Source: Lentisphaeria bacterium
GTDB lineage: Bacteria; Verrucomicrobiota; Lentisphaeria; Oligosphaerales; Oligosphaeraceae
Direction: 5' to 3'
Length of the DNA: 24,095 nt
NCBI GenBank assembly: GCA_016287975.1
Contig: JAEEXV010000418.1
Location: 1 to 24,095 of the forward strand
Below, one piece after another: positions 14,965 to 24,094 of this stretch; the first letter of the stretch is position 1; each line of letters starts with the position of its first letter. Made by a program: the position numbers and the translations under genes. The notes below the pieces were generated by a model, which worked only from the letters and a program-made list of their open reading frames with translations, searched no databases and was not told where the DNA came from.

Positions 14965-15846
14965 ATGCCCGTCATCCTCGCCATCGGCGCCAATCCCTGC
15001 TGGGAGAAGGTGCTCCACTTCGCCTCGTTCCTCCCAGGGGAGGTCAACCGCGCCACCGAGGTCGGCGGCTATGCCGCAGGCAAGGCCACCAACTTCTGCC
15101 GCGCCCTCAAATGCCTCGGCGGCCCTGTCACTGGACGCCAACTCACCTTCCTCGGCGGCGACGCAGGCCGCGCCTTCGCCGAAGACCTCGCCCGCGAGGG
15201 CCTCGACCTGCGGTTCGTCCCCGTCGACGCCGAAACCCGCACCTGCACCAACTGCATCTGCGGCGGCGTCATGACCGAACTCGTCGAACCTGGTGCGGCG
15301 CCTTCCGACGCCGCCGTGCGCGACTTCCTCGCCCTCCTGGAGCAAAACGCCGCCGAGGCCTCTGGCATCGCCCTCACTGGCTCCATTCCCAAAGGCACCC
15401 TCCCGTCCTTCGCCCCCGACATCGCACGCATCGCAGGGCGCCGCGCCCTCCCGCTGCTCCTCGACAACTGGCAGGCCGCCCCTGAGATCCTCGCCACTGG
15501 CGTCTGCGCCATCCTCAAGATCAACGCCGAGGAACTCGGCCGCCTCACTGGCGCCGCTGCCGTCCCCGACGGCCTCGCGCTGCTCCACCACCGCTGGCCG
15601 CAATTGACCGCGGGCATCACCGCGGGACCAGACGCCGCCTGGCTCCTCCTCCCCGACGACGCCACCCCCGTGCGACTCGCCCCGCCACGCCTCGACCGTG
15701 TCGTCAATCCCCTCGGCGCGGGCGACACCTGCTCCGCCGTGTTCTTCGCGCGTCTGCTCCAAGGCGCCACCCCCTCGCAGGCATTCCAGGCGGGCCTCGA
15801 CGCCGCCTCCAGGAGCTGCCTCACCGACAAGGCAGGCGTCTTCTGA
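14965..15846 (+). CDS. PfkB-family sugar kinase (1-phosphofructokinase/tagatose-6-phosphate kinase-like)
   Basis: The 293-residue ribokinase-fold protein has the C-terminal NPLGAGDTCSAVF motif (248-260) with catalytic base Asp254 and anion hole. Its N-terminus resembles FruK/LacC: NPCWEKVLHF stands where the group has NPAxDxT, so the substrate-contact Asp is replaced by Glu14. AAGKATNFCRAL (38-49) replaces GGKGxNVARxL. LTGSIPKGT (137-145) matches the LxGSLPxG motif. It probably phosphorylates a sugar phosphate such as fructose-1-P or tagatose-6-P, but the altered motifs make the substrate uncertain. It lies 5 bases after the deaminase gene, likely in one transcript, and ends 2 bases from the convergent glycosidase-like gene. 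The leader CTAACCGCC lacks a Shine-Dalgarno. Confidence 0.85.
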   Translation: MPVILAIGANPCWEKVLHFASFLPGEVNRATEVGGYAAGKATNFCRALKCLGGPVTGRQLTFLGGDAGRAFAEDLAREGLDLRFVPVDAETRTCTNCICGGVMTELVEPGAAPSDAAVRDFLALLEQNAAEASGIALTGSIPKGTLPSFAPDIARIAGRRALPLLLDNWQAAPEILATGVCAILKINAEELGRLTGAAAVPDGLALLHHRWPQLTAGITAGPDAAWLLLPDDATPVRLAPPRLDRVVNPLGAGDTCSAVFFARLLQGATPSQAFQAGLDAASRSCLTDKAGVF

Positions 15847-15848
15847 CC

Positions 15849-16763
15849 TCAGAAATACTGTCTGCAGAACTGCGCCTCGGTCGCGTCGCAGGCGGCGAGG
15901 GCGTAATATTCGTGGCCGTGCTGGTCGCCCCAACTATAGATCATCTCCAGACGCCCGTCGGCCTCGCAGAAGTCCATGTCGGAGACATTGATGTTGCGCG
16001 CCGCGCGCATCTGGCGGAGCTGCTCCGCGTCGAGGATGCATCCGGGATGGATTTGCTTGTCCTCGGCGTCATCCGGAACCAGGATCGGATTCCGGGGGCT
16101 AGACTCCCAGTGCGAGAGGTCCCGCGATCGGCTGATGTTCCAGACGAAGCGCGTCTCATAGCCGCCGGTGATGTAAAAGATGTAGAACCACCCGTCGTGG
16201 AAACGGAGAATCGGCCCGCCCGTCCAGCCGGGGCCGAAGAGCGCCTCCGGCAGAAGCGTGGCGCTGCGCAGATCGCGGCTCTCCAGGAAGCGCATGCAGA
16301 AGCGACCCGCCGGATGGTCGCACTCGAAGCCGATGACGAAGCGCCCCGGCTCCGCCTCGCAGATGGTCGAGTTGTGGATGCGCCAGCCATCGCCGCCGAA
16401 GAGACGCCGAGGCTCGCTCCAATGCACCAGATCCGTCGACTCGATCTGATAGAGCCACGGACGCACGGTGCTGTGGTCCGCCACCGCCGTCACCACCATC
16501 CGCTCCCCCGCCGCGTAGGCGACGCCCATCGCCAGTCCGAAGCCGAAATAGGGCAGTTCCGCCCCGTCCCGCACCCGCACCAGCCGAAAATAGGAGTTGC
16601 CCAGCCGATTGCCGTGATACGGCCGCGAGAAGCACGCGAAGCGGATATACTCGAAACGGTACAACTCCCCTTGGAAGACCACTGGATTCGCCTCGACGAT
16701 ATCCTGGTCCAGAACCCCCAGCCGCCGAATCGGCGCAAGCGCATTCATTTCTGCATTCCCCAT
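15849..16763 (-). CDS. Five-bladed beta-propeller glycosidase-like protein (GH43/GH32/GH130 superfamily)
   Basis: The 304-residue cytoplasmic protein (no signal peptide) has the repeated propeller-blade words of this superfamily: STDLVHWSEP (109-118), SRDLSHWESSPRNPIL (213-228), TGGPILRFHDGWFYIFY (182-198) and the C-terminal VSDMDFCEADGRLEMIYSWG (260-279). Candidate acidic residues are Glu24 in IVEANPVVF, Glu136 in STICEAEPG and Asp262/Asp264, but I cannot assign a family or substrate; it may be a phosphorylase or hydrolase of short glycans. I chose ATG 16763 because AGGAG lies 7 bases upstream; ATG 16784 would precede that site. It is divergent from the EEP gene over a shared palindromic promoter. 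It contains about eight CCGG sites, unlike the flanking genes, which suggests acquisition. Confidence 0.6.
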   Translation of the reverse strand: MGNAEMNALAPIRRLGVLDQDIVEANPVVFQGELYRFEYIRFACFSRPYHGNRLGNSYFRLVRVRDGAELPYFGFGLAMGVAYAAGERMVVTAVADHSTVRPWLYQIESTDLVHWSEPRRLFGGDGWRIHNSTICEAEPGRFVIGFECDHPAGRFCMRFLESRDLRSATLLPEALFGPGWTGGPILRFHDGWFYIFYITGGYETRFVWNISRSRDLSHWESSPRNPILVPDDAEDKQIHPGCILDAEQLRQMRAARNINVSDMDFCEADGRLEMIYSWGDQHGHEYYALAACDATEAQFCRQYF

Positions 16764-16790
16764 ATCCCAACTCCTATGTCGCATGTCCCG

Positions 16791-16802
16791 ATACTATAGT
16801 AT
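16791..16802. promoter_or_regulatory. Palindromic bidirectional -10 element
   Basis: ATACTATAGTAT is a perfect 12-bp palindrome between two divergent genes. It gives TATAGT on the plus strand (16795-16800) and TATAGT on the minus strand (16798-16793). Predicted start points near 16807 (plus) and 16786 (minus) give leaders of about 23 bases on both sides, each with a good Shine-Dalgarno (AAGGAG at 16818-16823; AGGAG before 16763). A TTGCAT at 16819-16814 with a 15-base spacer could be the minus -35. No plus -35 is evident. Confidence 0.6.
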
Positions 16803-16829
16803 TGCATTCGCCCATGCAAGGAGCCAACC

Positions 16830-17552
16830 ATGAAATTGAGAATCGTCAGCTACAACACGCAGTCCGGTTTCGCCAACGGCCGGATCATCCACGACTTCAT
16901 CCCGCAGGCTGAGGTCATCGCGGGCTTTGCACCAGATGTCGTCGCCCTGCAGGAGGTCGCGATTCGCCATCCCAAGGGCAAGCCCGTCGACTATCCCGCC
17001 GAAGTCTCCGCGCGGCTGCACATGAATTACCTCTTCGCCGAGGCGATGACGCTGGGCGAGAACGGCCATTACGGCGTCGCCATCCTCTCGCGCTTTCCGC
17101 TGGAGCGCGTCTGCGACATCCACCTGCCGGTGCCCGCGGAGATCGAGCCGCGCTTCGCCCTCGTCGCCCGCGTCCTTGCGCCGACGCCCTTCTACATGGT
17201 CAGCACCCACCTCTCCTTCCAAGGAGAGTTCGAGGGCGACGACGAGGGACGTGTACGCCAGATCCAAGAAATCCTCCAGGTCCTGGAGGAGCGGCGCCTC
17301 GCGCCCGTCATCCTCGCGGGCGACCTCAACGCCGCCCCCAAAGCGGCCGCCATCGAAGCCCTGCGCCAGCGCCTCTCCGTCCTCAACGACGGGCGCAGCG
17401 ACCGCCCCACCGCCCTGACCAGCAAATACGGCTGGGTCCAGATCGACTACATCGCCGCCTCCAGCGACATCCAGTGCCGCGAATTCCGCTTTGGCGACGA
17501 CTGCCAGGCCAGCGACCACTATCCCGCCTTCGCCGAAGTCGAACTCCCATGA
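16830..17552 (+). CDS. Endonuclease/exonuclease/phosphatase (EEP) family protein
   Basis: The 240-residue protein has every hallmark of the EEP (exonuclease III/DNase I/Mg-phosphodiesterase) fold: Asn9 (VSYNTQSG), Glu42 (LQEV), YGVAILSRFP (81-90), His127 (STHLSF), Asp165 and Asn167 (LAGDLNAAP), Asp206 (QIDYI) and Asp229-His230 (SDHYPAF). The site is complete, so it should be an active Mg2+-dependent phosphoesterase. The compact form without a signal peptide could act on nucleic acids, phospholipids or a sugar-phosphodiester. AAGGAG lies 6 bases before ATG 16830. It overlaps the alpha-galactosidase gene by ATGA, so the two are translationally coupled and a carbohydrate-related substrate is possible. 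Three CCGG sites fall in its first 300 bases and none later. Confidence 0.85.
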   Translation: MKLRIVSYNTQSGFANGRIIHDFIPQAEVIAGFAPDVVALQEVAIRHPKGKPVDYPAEVSARLHMNYLFAEAMTLGENGHYGVAILSRFPLERVCDIHLPVPAEIEPRFALVARVLAPTPFYMVSTHLSFQGEFEGDDEGRVRQIQEILQVLEERRLAPVILAGDLNAAPKAAAIEALRQRLSVLNDGRSDRPTALTSKYGWVQIDYIAASSDIQCREFRFGDDCQASDHYPAFAEVELP

Positions 17553-19345
17553 ACACACCGTTTTCCCTCCAGGATGGCCTCCTGACCTGCGAAACCGCCG
17601 ACCTCCGCTGCGCCTGGCGCCTCGGCGCCGACGCGCCCGCCCCCGTCTCCATCGCCTTCCGCGGCCGCGAATGGCTGGAAGTGCCCGCCGACACGGCCGA
17701 CTTCCCCGCATGGACCGTCCAGGACGAACAGGACGGCGACCTGTGCCTCGCCGCGCCGAACGGCGCGCGCTGGCGCTTCCGCGTCCATCCCTCGCTCCCC
17801 GCCGTCACCTGCCTGCCCCCCGAACCCGCCGACGGCGCCACGCCGCTGGAATGGCTCTGCCGCTCCTGGAACCTCCGCCTCCACCGCTTTGTCCTCGCCG
17901 ACCAGTCCGACCTCCACGACAACCTCTTCCGCCACGAACGCCACCGCCTCTACCCCAACGAGCGCCTCGCCTTCACAGGGAACCTCTTCGCCCTGGAGGA
18001 CCCCGCCGATCGCGGCGGCCTCGTCTTCCTGAAGCACGCGCCGCTTCCCGCCAGCCGCCCCGCCCCCCCCGAATGGGATCTCGCCGCCACTGGACGCACG
18101 CTCCAGTTCAACCGCGACGGCTACGCCTGGACCATCCTCCCCTTCACTGGCGGCCAGCCTGGACTCACCGCCGCCCTCCAGCGCTTCCTCCACGCGCTCA
18201 AGCCATGCCGCGACGGCCTCGACGGCCTCCTCCTTTCCAACACCTGGGGCGACCGCAGCCGCGACACCGCCCTCTCCGAGGCCTTCCTCCTGCGCGAAAT
18301 CGACACCGCCGCAGACCTCGGCGTCGAGGTCTGCCAGATCGACGACGGCTGGGAAGTCGGCGTCTCCATCAACTCCGCCGAGGCCGATGCCCATGGCGGC
18401 GGCGCCTGGGGCAAATACTACCAGGGCTTCTGGGCCATCCACCCGACCCGCTTCCCCAACGGCTTCGCGCCCCTCGCCGAACGCTGCCGCGCGCTCGGCG
18501 TCGGCCTCGGCCTCTGGTTCTCGCCCGATTCCGACGACGACTTCGCCCACTGGCAGGAGGACGCACGGCGCATCCTCGAACTCCACCGCGAATACGGCGT
18601 GCGCTGGTGGAAGATCGACGGCATCACCGTCCCCACCCGCACTGCCCACGACCGCCTCCAGCGCCTCTTCCGCGAGACCTCGGGCGAGGCCGACGGCGGC
18701 CTCGCCTTCGACCTCGACATCACCGCAGGTCAGCGCCCTGGATACTTCGGCCTCGACTATCCTGGCGCCATCTTCCTCGAAAACCGCTACTCCGACTGGC
18801 ACTGCTGGTGGCCCTTCGCGACTCTCCGCCAGCTCTGGCTCCTCGCCCGCGTCCTCCCGCCCGTCTGGCTCCGCCTCGAACTGCTGAACCCCGACCGCAA
18901 CCCCCAGCTCTACACTGGCGACCCGCTCGCCCCCGCCCGATACACCATGGACTGGCTCTTCGCCTCCGTCATGCTCGCCTCGCCGCTCCTCTGGTGCGAA
19001 ATGCAGCACCTCGCCCCCACGCGCAGACGCGAACTCAAGTCCATCGTCCCCCTCTGGAAGCAATATCGCCGCGAACTCCACCACGCCACCGTCCTCCCCT
19101 TCGGCGACGAACCCGACGGATACGCCTGGTCCGCATTCGCCGTGCGCTCCGACGCCGCCACCCATATTCTCGTATTCCGCGACAACGCCCCCGCCTCGGA
19201 GGCACGCCTCGCGCTCCCCGTCCCCCTCGCGGGAGACATCCATACCATCGCGGGAAACGGCACCGCCGCCATCGACGGAACCATCCTCCACATAACCCTG
19301 TCCAGCCCCCGCTCCTTCCTCTGGCTGCGGCTCACCCGCCCGTGA
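17549..19345 (+). CDS. GH36-like alpha-galactosidase (melibiase superfamily)
   Basis: The 598-residue protein without signal peptide has a beta-sandwich N-domain (1-220), then a TIM barrel with GH36/GH27-type motifs: LLSNTWGD (228-235), VCQIDDGWEV (261-270), LGLWFSPDSD (320-329) and VRWWKIDGIT (351-360), where Asp357 is the probable nucleophile. FDLDITAGQRPGYFGLDYPG (387-406) probably supplies further active-site groups. A C-terminal beta domain ends in SSPRSFLWLRL. It is likely an intracellular alpha-galactosidase or relative acting on imported oligosaccharides; the exact subfamily is uncertain. ATGA overlap couples it to the EEP gene. No CCGG occurs in its 1.8 kb, in contrast to the two genes before it. 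It converges with the stress-protein gene with 10 bases between stops and no visible terminator. Confidence 0.82.
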   Translation: MNTPFSLQDGLLTCETADLRCAWRLGADAPAPVSIAFRGREWLEVPADTADFPAWTVQDEQDGDLCLAAPNGARWRFRVHPSLPAVTCLPPEPADGATPLEWLCRSWNLRLHRFVLADQSDLHDNLFRHERHRLYPNERLAFTGNLFALEDPADRGGLVFLKHAPLPASRPAPPEWDLAATGRTLQFNRDGYAWTILPFTGGQPGLTAALQRFLHALKPCRDGLDGLLLSNTWGDRSRDTALSEAFLLREIDTAADLGVEVCQIDDGWEVGVSINSAEADAHGGGAWGKYYQGFWAIHPTRFPNGFAPLAERCRALGVGLGLWFSPDSDDDFAHWQEDARRILELHREYGVRWWKIDGITVPTRTAHDRLQRLFRETSGEADGGLAFDLDITAGQRPGYFGLDYPGAIFLENRYSDWHCWWPFATLRQLWLLARVLPPVWLRLELLNPDRNPQLYTGDPLAPARYTMDWLFASVMLASPLLWCEMQHLAPTRRRELKSIVPLWKQYRRELHHATVLPFGDEPDGYAWSAFAVRSDAATHILVFRDNAPASEARLALPVPLAGDIHTIAGNGTAAIDGTILHITLSSPRSFLWLRLTRP

Positions 19346-19355
19346 GCCCCCGTAT

Positions 19356-19841
19356 TCACCCCTTCGCCTTGACGACGAACACGGGGCATTCGGCGAACTG
19401 CATGACGAGTTCGCGCTCGACGGAGAAGGTGTCCTTGTCGTGGGAGGTGCGCCGCCAGCCGCCGATGATGATGGCGTCGGCATGGGTGGCGCGCGCGTGG
19501 CGGATGACGGTGTCGTGGAAGCGGCCGCGCAGGACGGTGGTCGCGATGTCCAGCCCGAAGGCCTTGCCGAGCAGATGCGTGCGGTCGAGATAGTTGCGCC
19601 CCTTCTCCTCCAGCGCGCCCTCCAGGTCGCGGCGCTCGTCGCTCACGAAGAAGCGCATCTGCACCAGGTAGTCCATCGTGGCGGTGTCGATGACGAAGAC
19701 CGCCTCCACCGCGCACTGCACCTGCGCCGCGAAGCGGTACGCGAACTGCGCGGCCTGCTCGGAGGCCAGCGACCCGTCCACCACCAGCATCACTTTTTTG
19801 ATCACGGGTTCCAGGCGAGTGCCTGCATTGTCATTGTCCAT
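19356..19841 (-). CDS. Universal stress protein (UspA family) ending the ATPase operon
   Basis: This 161-residue single-domain Usp has KKVMLVVDGSLASEQAAQFA (15-34) as the first strand and nucleotide-contact Asp22, and ADAIIIGGWRR followed by SVERELVMQFAECPVFVVK as the C-terminal phosphate loop. The usual G-2x-G-9x-G(S/T) pattern is altered (GGWRRTSHDKDTFS), so ATP binding is uncertain. I placed the start at ATG 19841, with GGAGG 6 bases upstream; an in-frame ATG at 19847 lies too close to that site. It overlaps the last 11 bases of atpD, so it is translated with the ATPase genes. It stands where V-ATPase subunit I is found in related operons. Confidence 0.88.
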   Translation of the reverse strand: MDNDNAGTRLEPVIKKVMLVVDGSLASEQAAQFAYRFAAQVQCAVEAVFVIDTATMDYLVQMRFFVSDERRDLEGALEEKGRNYLDRTHLLGKAFGLDIATTVLRGRFHDTVIRHARATHADAIIIGGWRRTSHDKDTFSVERELVMQFAECPVFVVKAKG

Positions 19842-20499
19842 CCGCATCCTCCTTGCCCCCGTCGGCGGCCTTCCGCTGGGCCGCCTCCAGGCGCTTCTTG
19901 ATCATCTTGCTGGTGAAGAACGAATCCAGTTCCTTGGATTCAAGACTGCCCGCAATATAATGCAGGGTTTCCTTGTAGTCGGGTATGAAAATGTGCTCGA
20001 GGGCGTTGACGCGGCGCTGCGTCTTCTTGAGTTCGCGCGCCAGCACCATCACCGTCGTCTCCAGCTCCGCCAGCCGCACGACCGCCGACGTCAGCTCCAG
20101 AAAGCGCCGCATCGTCTCGTCGACCAGCGAATCCGTGCCCACGAAGCCATATTGCGAATGGAACTCGCACGGCGTCGCCGTCAGCACTGGCGTCCGAAAG
20201 CCCGCCGTCAGATGCGACTCGACCTCGACGCGATGCTCGTAGACGATGCCCGAGGCGATGTTGCGCGCATGGAGGTAGCCGTTCTGGGCGATCGCCTTGC
20301 GCAGCACCGCGTAGGCGGCCTGGCGCTTCGCGTCGAGCTCCTGCTGCATCTGCTTGACGCGGCCCAGCAGGCGCATCAGCTCCATCACGAGGATCTCGCG
20401 CTTCTGCTCCAGCAGGCTGAAGCCCTCCGTCGCCATGTCGAGGTCGCGCTTCAGGTTCAGCTGGACGCTTTTGGTTGGAGGGACGTTCAGTCTTGCCAT
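19831..20499 (-). CDS. atpD: V/A-type ATPase subunit D (central stalk)
   Basis: Subunit D forms the long coiled-coil rotor axle inside the A3B3 head. The 222-residue protein begins MARLNVPPTKSVQLNLKRDL, the family's conserved N-terminus, and has long heptad-patterned helices at roughly 14-75 and 125-175 around a short central beta region. The C-terminus is charged (KKRLEAAQRKAAD). AGGAGG lies just before ATG 20499, which I prefer although the frame is open further upstream into atpB. It starts 7 bases after the atpB stop. The length is normal. It overlaps the stress-protein gene. Confidence 0.93.
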   Translation of the reverse strand: MARLNVPPTKSVQLNLKRDLDMATEGFSLLEQKREILVMELMRLLGRVKQMQQELDAKRQAAYAVLRKAIAQNGYLHARNIASGIVYEHRVEVESHLTAGFRTPVLTATPCEFHSQYGFVGTDSLVDETMRRFLELTSAVVRLAELETTVMVLARELKKTQRRVNALEHIFIPDYKETLHYIAGSLESKELDSFFTSKMIKKRLEAAQRKAADGGKEDADGQ

Positions 20500-20506
20500 G
20501 TTCCTC

Positions 20507-21919
<1,413 letters not shown>

Positions 21920-21930
21920 GGTGGTGGATT

Positions 21931-22080
21931 CTGGGACATCTGGGACATCTGGGACATCTGGGACATCTGGGACATCTGGGACTTTCGGTCCCTTCGGTCG
22001 CTTCGGTCCCTTCGGTCCCTTGGGTCGCTTTGGTCCCTTGGGTCCCTTCGGTCGCTTCGGTCCCTTAGGTCGCTTCGGCC
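21931..22080 (+). repeat. 9-bp tandem repeat array spanning the atpA 3' end and atpA-atpB spacer
   Basis: On the plus strand five perfect CTGGGACAT units (21931-21975) and one variant CTGGGACTT are followed by ten TCGGTCCCT/TCGGTCGCT-type units with small changes (21985-22074) and a partial unit to 22080. On the atpA coding strand the second type reads GAA-GSG-ACC, in frame. The last codons of atpA (GAA GCG ACC) and its stop are part of the array: TAA at 22067-22065 is a GAA unit with one base changed. The same unit occurs at 12414-12458. Confidence 0.92.
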
Positions 22081-23855
22081 TTCCTGCGGGCCATCGCCTC
22101 GTGCACGCGGGCGATGGCGTCCAGGTCGGCGTGAACTCGCTGTTCGAGGGCGGTCATGGCGGCGGTGTCGTCGTTGGGGATTTCGGACTTCATGCGGTTC
22201 ATCCGCTCCAGGCTGGGGATGGCGCGGATCTCGACGAGAGTGGCGCCGTCGCGGATGAGCTGCCGCGCGCGGTCGATGAACCAGGCGAGCAGCGTCATCA
22301 TCCAGAGCTGCTTCTTCGGCGCGCAGTACATGTCGACGGCGTCAAAGGAGTTCTGCTGCAGGAAGGCGTTCTTGATGATCTCCGCCGCGAAGAGCGTCAG
22401 CCGCTGCGACTCGGGCAGCGCGTCGGGCCCGACGAGCTTCGCGATGCGCTGCAGATTGACCTCTTCCTGCAGGACGTTCATGAGGACGTCGCGCTGGTCC
22501 TTCCAGCCCAGGTCGTACTTGCGCCACCACGCCGCCGTCTCGGGCAGGTATTCGCTGTAGGAGTTGCGCCAGCTGATCGCGGGGTAGTGGCGCGCGTTGG
22601 CGAGGTCGCGGTCCAGTGCCCAGAAGCAGCGGATGAAGCGCGTCGTGTGCTGCGTGACGGGTTCCGAGAAGTCGCCGCCTGGCGGCGAGACCGCCCCGAT
22701 CACCGAGACCGTCCCCTCCCCGCCAGAAAGCACCGCAACGCGGCCCGCGCGCTCGTAGAAGGATGCCAGGCGGTCGGGCAGATAGGCGGGGAAGCCCTCG
22801 TCGGCGGGCATCTCCTCCAGCCGCCCAGAGAGTTCGCGCAGCGCCTCCGCCCAGCGCGAGGTCGAGTCGGCCATGACCGCGACGTCATACCCCATGTCGC
22901 GGTAGTATTCGGCGAGGGTGATGCCAGTGTAGATGGAGACCTCGCGCGCCGCCACGGGCATGTTCGACGTGTTCGCGATCAGGATCGTGCGCTCCATCAG
23001 CGAGCGCCCCGTGCGCGGGTCGACCAGCTGCGGGAACTCCCGCAGCACCTCGGTCATCTCGTTGCCGCGCTCGCCGCAGCCGATGTACACGATGATCTTC
23101 GCCTCGCACCACTTCGCGAGCGCCTGCTGCGTCATCGTCTTGCCCGTGCCGAAGCCGCCTGGAATCGCCGCCGCGCCACCCTTCGCCAGCGGAAAGAAGG
23201 TGTCCACCACGCGCAGCCCCGTCAGCAGCGGCGCCGACAGCGGCAGCCGCGACGCCGACGGGCGCGGACGCCGCACTGGCCACCACTGGAAGAGCCCTGG
23301 GCGGTATTCCGCGCCATCCTCGCCCTCCAGCACGCACAGTTCCGCGTGCCCGTCGTATTCCCCCTCGGGCACGATCGACTTCACCACGCCCCCCTGGCGC
23401 GGCGGCACCATCACCTTGTGCAGGACGCTCTCGGTCTCCTGCACCTCGCCGATCACCGCCCCCCCAGAAAGCCGCTCGCCGACCTTCGCCAGCGGACGGA
23501 AATGCCACTTGCGCGCGAGATCCAGCGGCGGCGTCTTCTCGCCGCGCGCGATGAACGCCCCCGACGCCTTCGCCATCGCGTCCAGCGGGCGCTGGATGCC
23601 GTCGTAGATCGTCCCCAGCAGCCCAGGCCCCAGGCACACCGAGAGCGGACGCCCCGTGCAGTAGACTGGCTCGCCTGGCGCGACGCCCGAGGTATTCTCG
23701 TAGACCTGGATGGTCGAGACGCCGCCGCGCACGCGGATGACTTCGCCGACCAGGCGGGCCTCGCCCACCTCGACGACCTCCAGCATGCCGACCTCCTCCA
23801 TGTGCACGGCCTCGACAATCGGCCCGTTGATGCGGATGATGGTGCCTTCGTTCAT
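22065..23855 (-). CDS. atpA: V/A-type ATPase subunit A (catalytic)
   Basis: This 596-residue catalytic subunit couples ATP synthesis or hydrolysis to rotation. It has the N-terminal barrel, the A-type bulge domain (about 110-190), a P-loop [12 protein letters not shown] (232-243), catalytic Glu262 in CGERGNEM, a Walker B strand [17 protein letters not shown] (325-341) and [13 protein letters not shown] (390-402). The P-loop differs from the usual GPFGAGKT/GAFGCGKT by Gly-Gly and Thr, which keeps the lysine and threonine. GGAG lies upstream of ATG 23855, and the start overlaps the atpE stop by ATGA. The C-terminus ends in RRKAEAT, whose last codons belong to the 9-bp repeat array, so the tail may have been lengthened or shortened by repeat turnover. 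The operon order E-A-B-D matches Chlamydiae and spirochaetes. Confidence 0.96.
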   Translation of the reverse strand: MNEGTIIRINGPIVEAVHMEEVGMLEVVEVGEARLVGEVIRVRGGVSTIQVYENTSGVAPGEPVYCTGRPLSVCLGPGLLGTIYDGIQRPLDAMAKASGAFIARGEKTPPLDLARKWHFRPLAKVGERLSGGAVIGEVQETESVLHKVMVPPRQGGVVKSIVPEGEYDGHAELCVLEGEDGAEYRPGLFQWWPVRRPRPSASRLPLSAPLLTGLRVVDTFFPLAKGGAAAIPGGFGTGKTMTQQALAKWCEAKIIVYIGCGERGNEMTEVLREFPQLVDPRTGRSLMERTILIANTSNMPVAAREVSIYTGITLAEYYRDMGYDVAVMADSTSRWAEALRELSGRLEEMPADEGFPAYLPDRLASFYERAGRVAVLSGGEGTVSVIGAVSPPGGDFSEPVTQHTTRFIRCFWALDRDLANARHYPAISWRNSYSEYLPETAAWWRKYDLGWKDQRDVLMNVLQEEVNLQRIAKLVGPDALPESQRLTLFAAEIIKNAFLQQNSFDAVDMYCAPKKQLWMMTLLAWFIDRARQLIRDGATLVEIRAIPSLERMNRMKSEIPNDDTAAMTALEQRVHADLDAIARVHEAMARRKAEAT

Positions 23856-24094
23856 GATTCGCTATCTCCGCGTGATTCCGCGTCCGTCCCCAGCGGCGGG
23901 TTCAGGACCGCATCGGGGACGGTCTCCGCCAGCTCCGTGCGGAAGCGCTCGCGCAGCCGCTTCAGCCGCGCGGCGAAGGTGTTGTCGTAGAAGAGCCGCC
24001 CGTCTGGCGTCGCCACCCGTATGCCGCCGCCGATGCGCGGGTCGGCCTCGACGGCGCACTCCGCCGCCCCCGCGCCGCGCTCCCTGAGCCATGT
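23852..24094 (-). CDS. atpE: V/A-type ATPase subunit E, C-terminal part (start outside window)
   Basis: The last 80 codons of a gene run in from the right edge, with stop TGA at 23854-23852 overlapping the atpA start. The fragment contains DPRIGGGIRVATPDGRLFYD and then NTFAARLKRLRERFRTELAE, the conserved C-terminal head of V/A-ATPase peripheral-stalk subunit E, which caps the A3B3 head. The final residues ([16 protein letters not shown]) are a variable tail. Position just before A fits the E-A-B-D operon order. An open frame in another phase over the same bases is not coding. Confidence 0.85.
   Translation of the reverse strand, partial: TWLRERGAGAAECAVEADPRIGGGIRVATPDGRLFYDNTFAARLKRLRERFRTELAETVPDAVLNPPLGTDAESRGDSES

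Noticed and set aside
19346..19355. Terminator between the convergent GH36 and stress-protein genes
   Set aside because: Only 10 bases separate the stops and no stem followed by a T-run is present.
17519..19483. 654-codon minus-strand frame opposite the alpha-galactosidase gene
   Set aside because: Low-complexity antisense shadow; the plus strand carries complete GH36-type motifs.
23862..24092. Minus-strand frame beginning MAQGARRGGGG at the right edge, as a possible separate gene or frameshift of atpE
   Set aside because: The frame one base over gives a clean conserved subunit E C-terminus ending in an ATGA overlap with atpA; no frameshift is needed.
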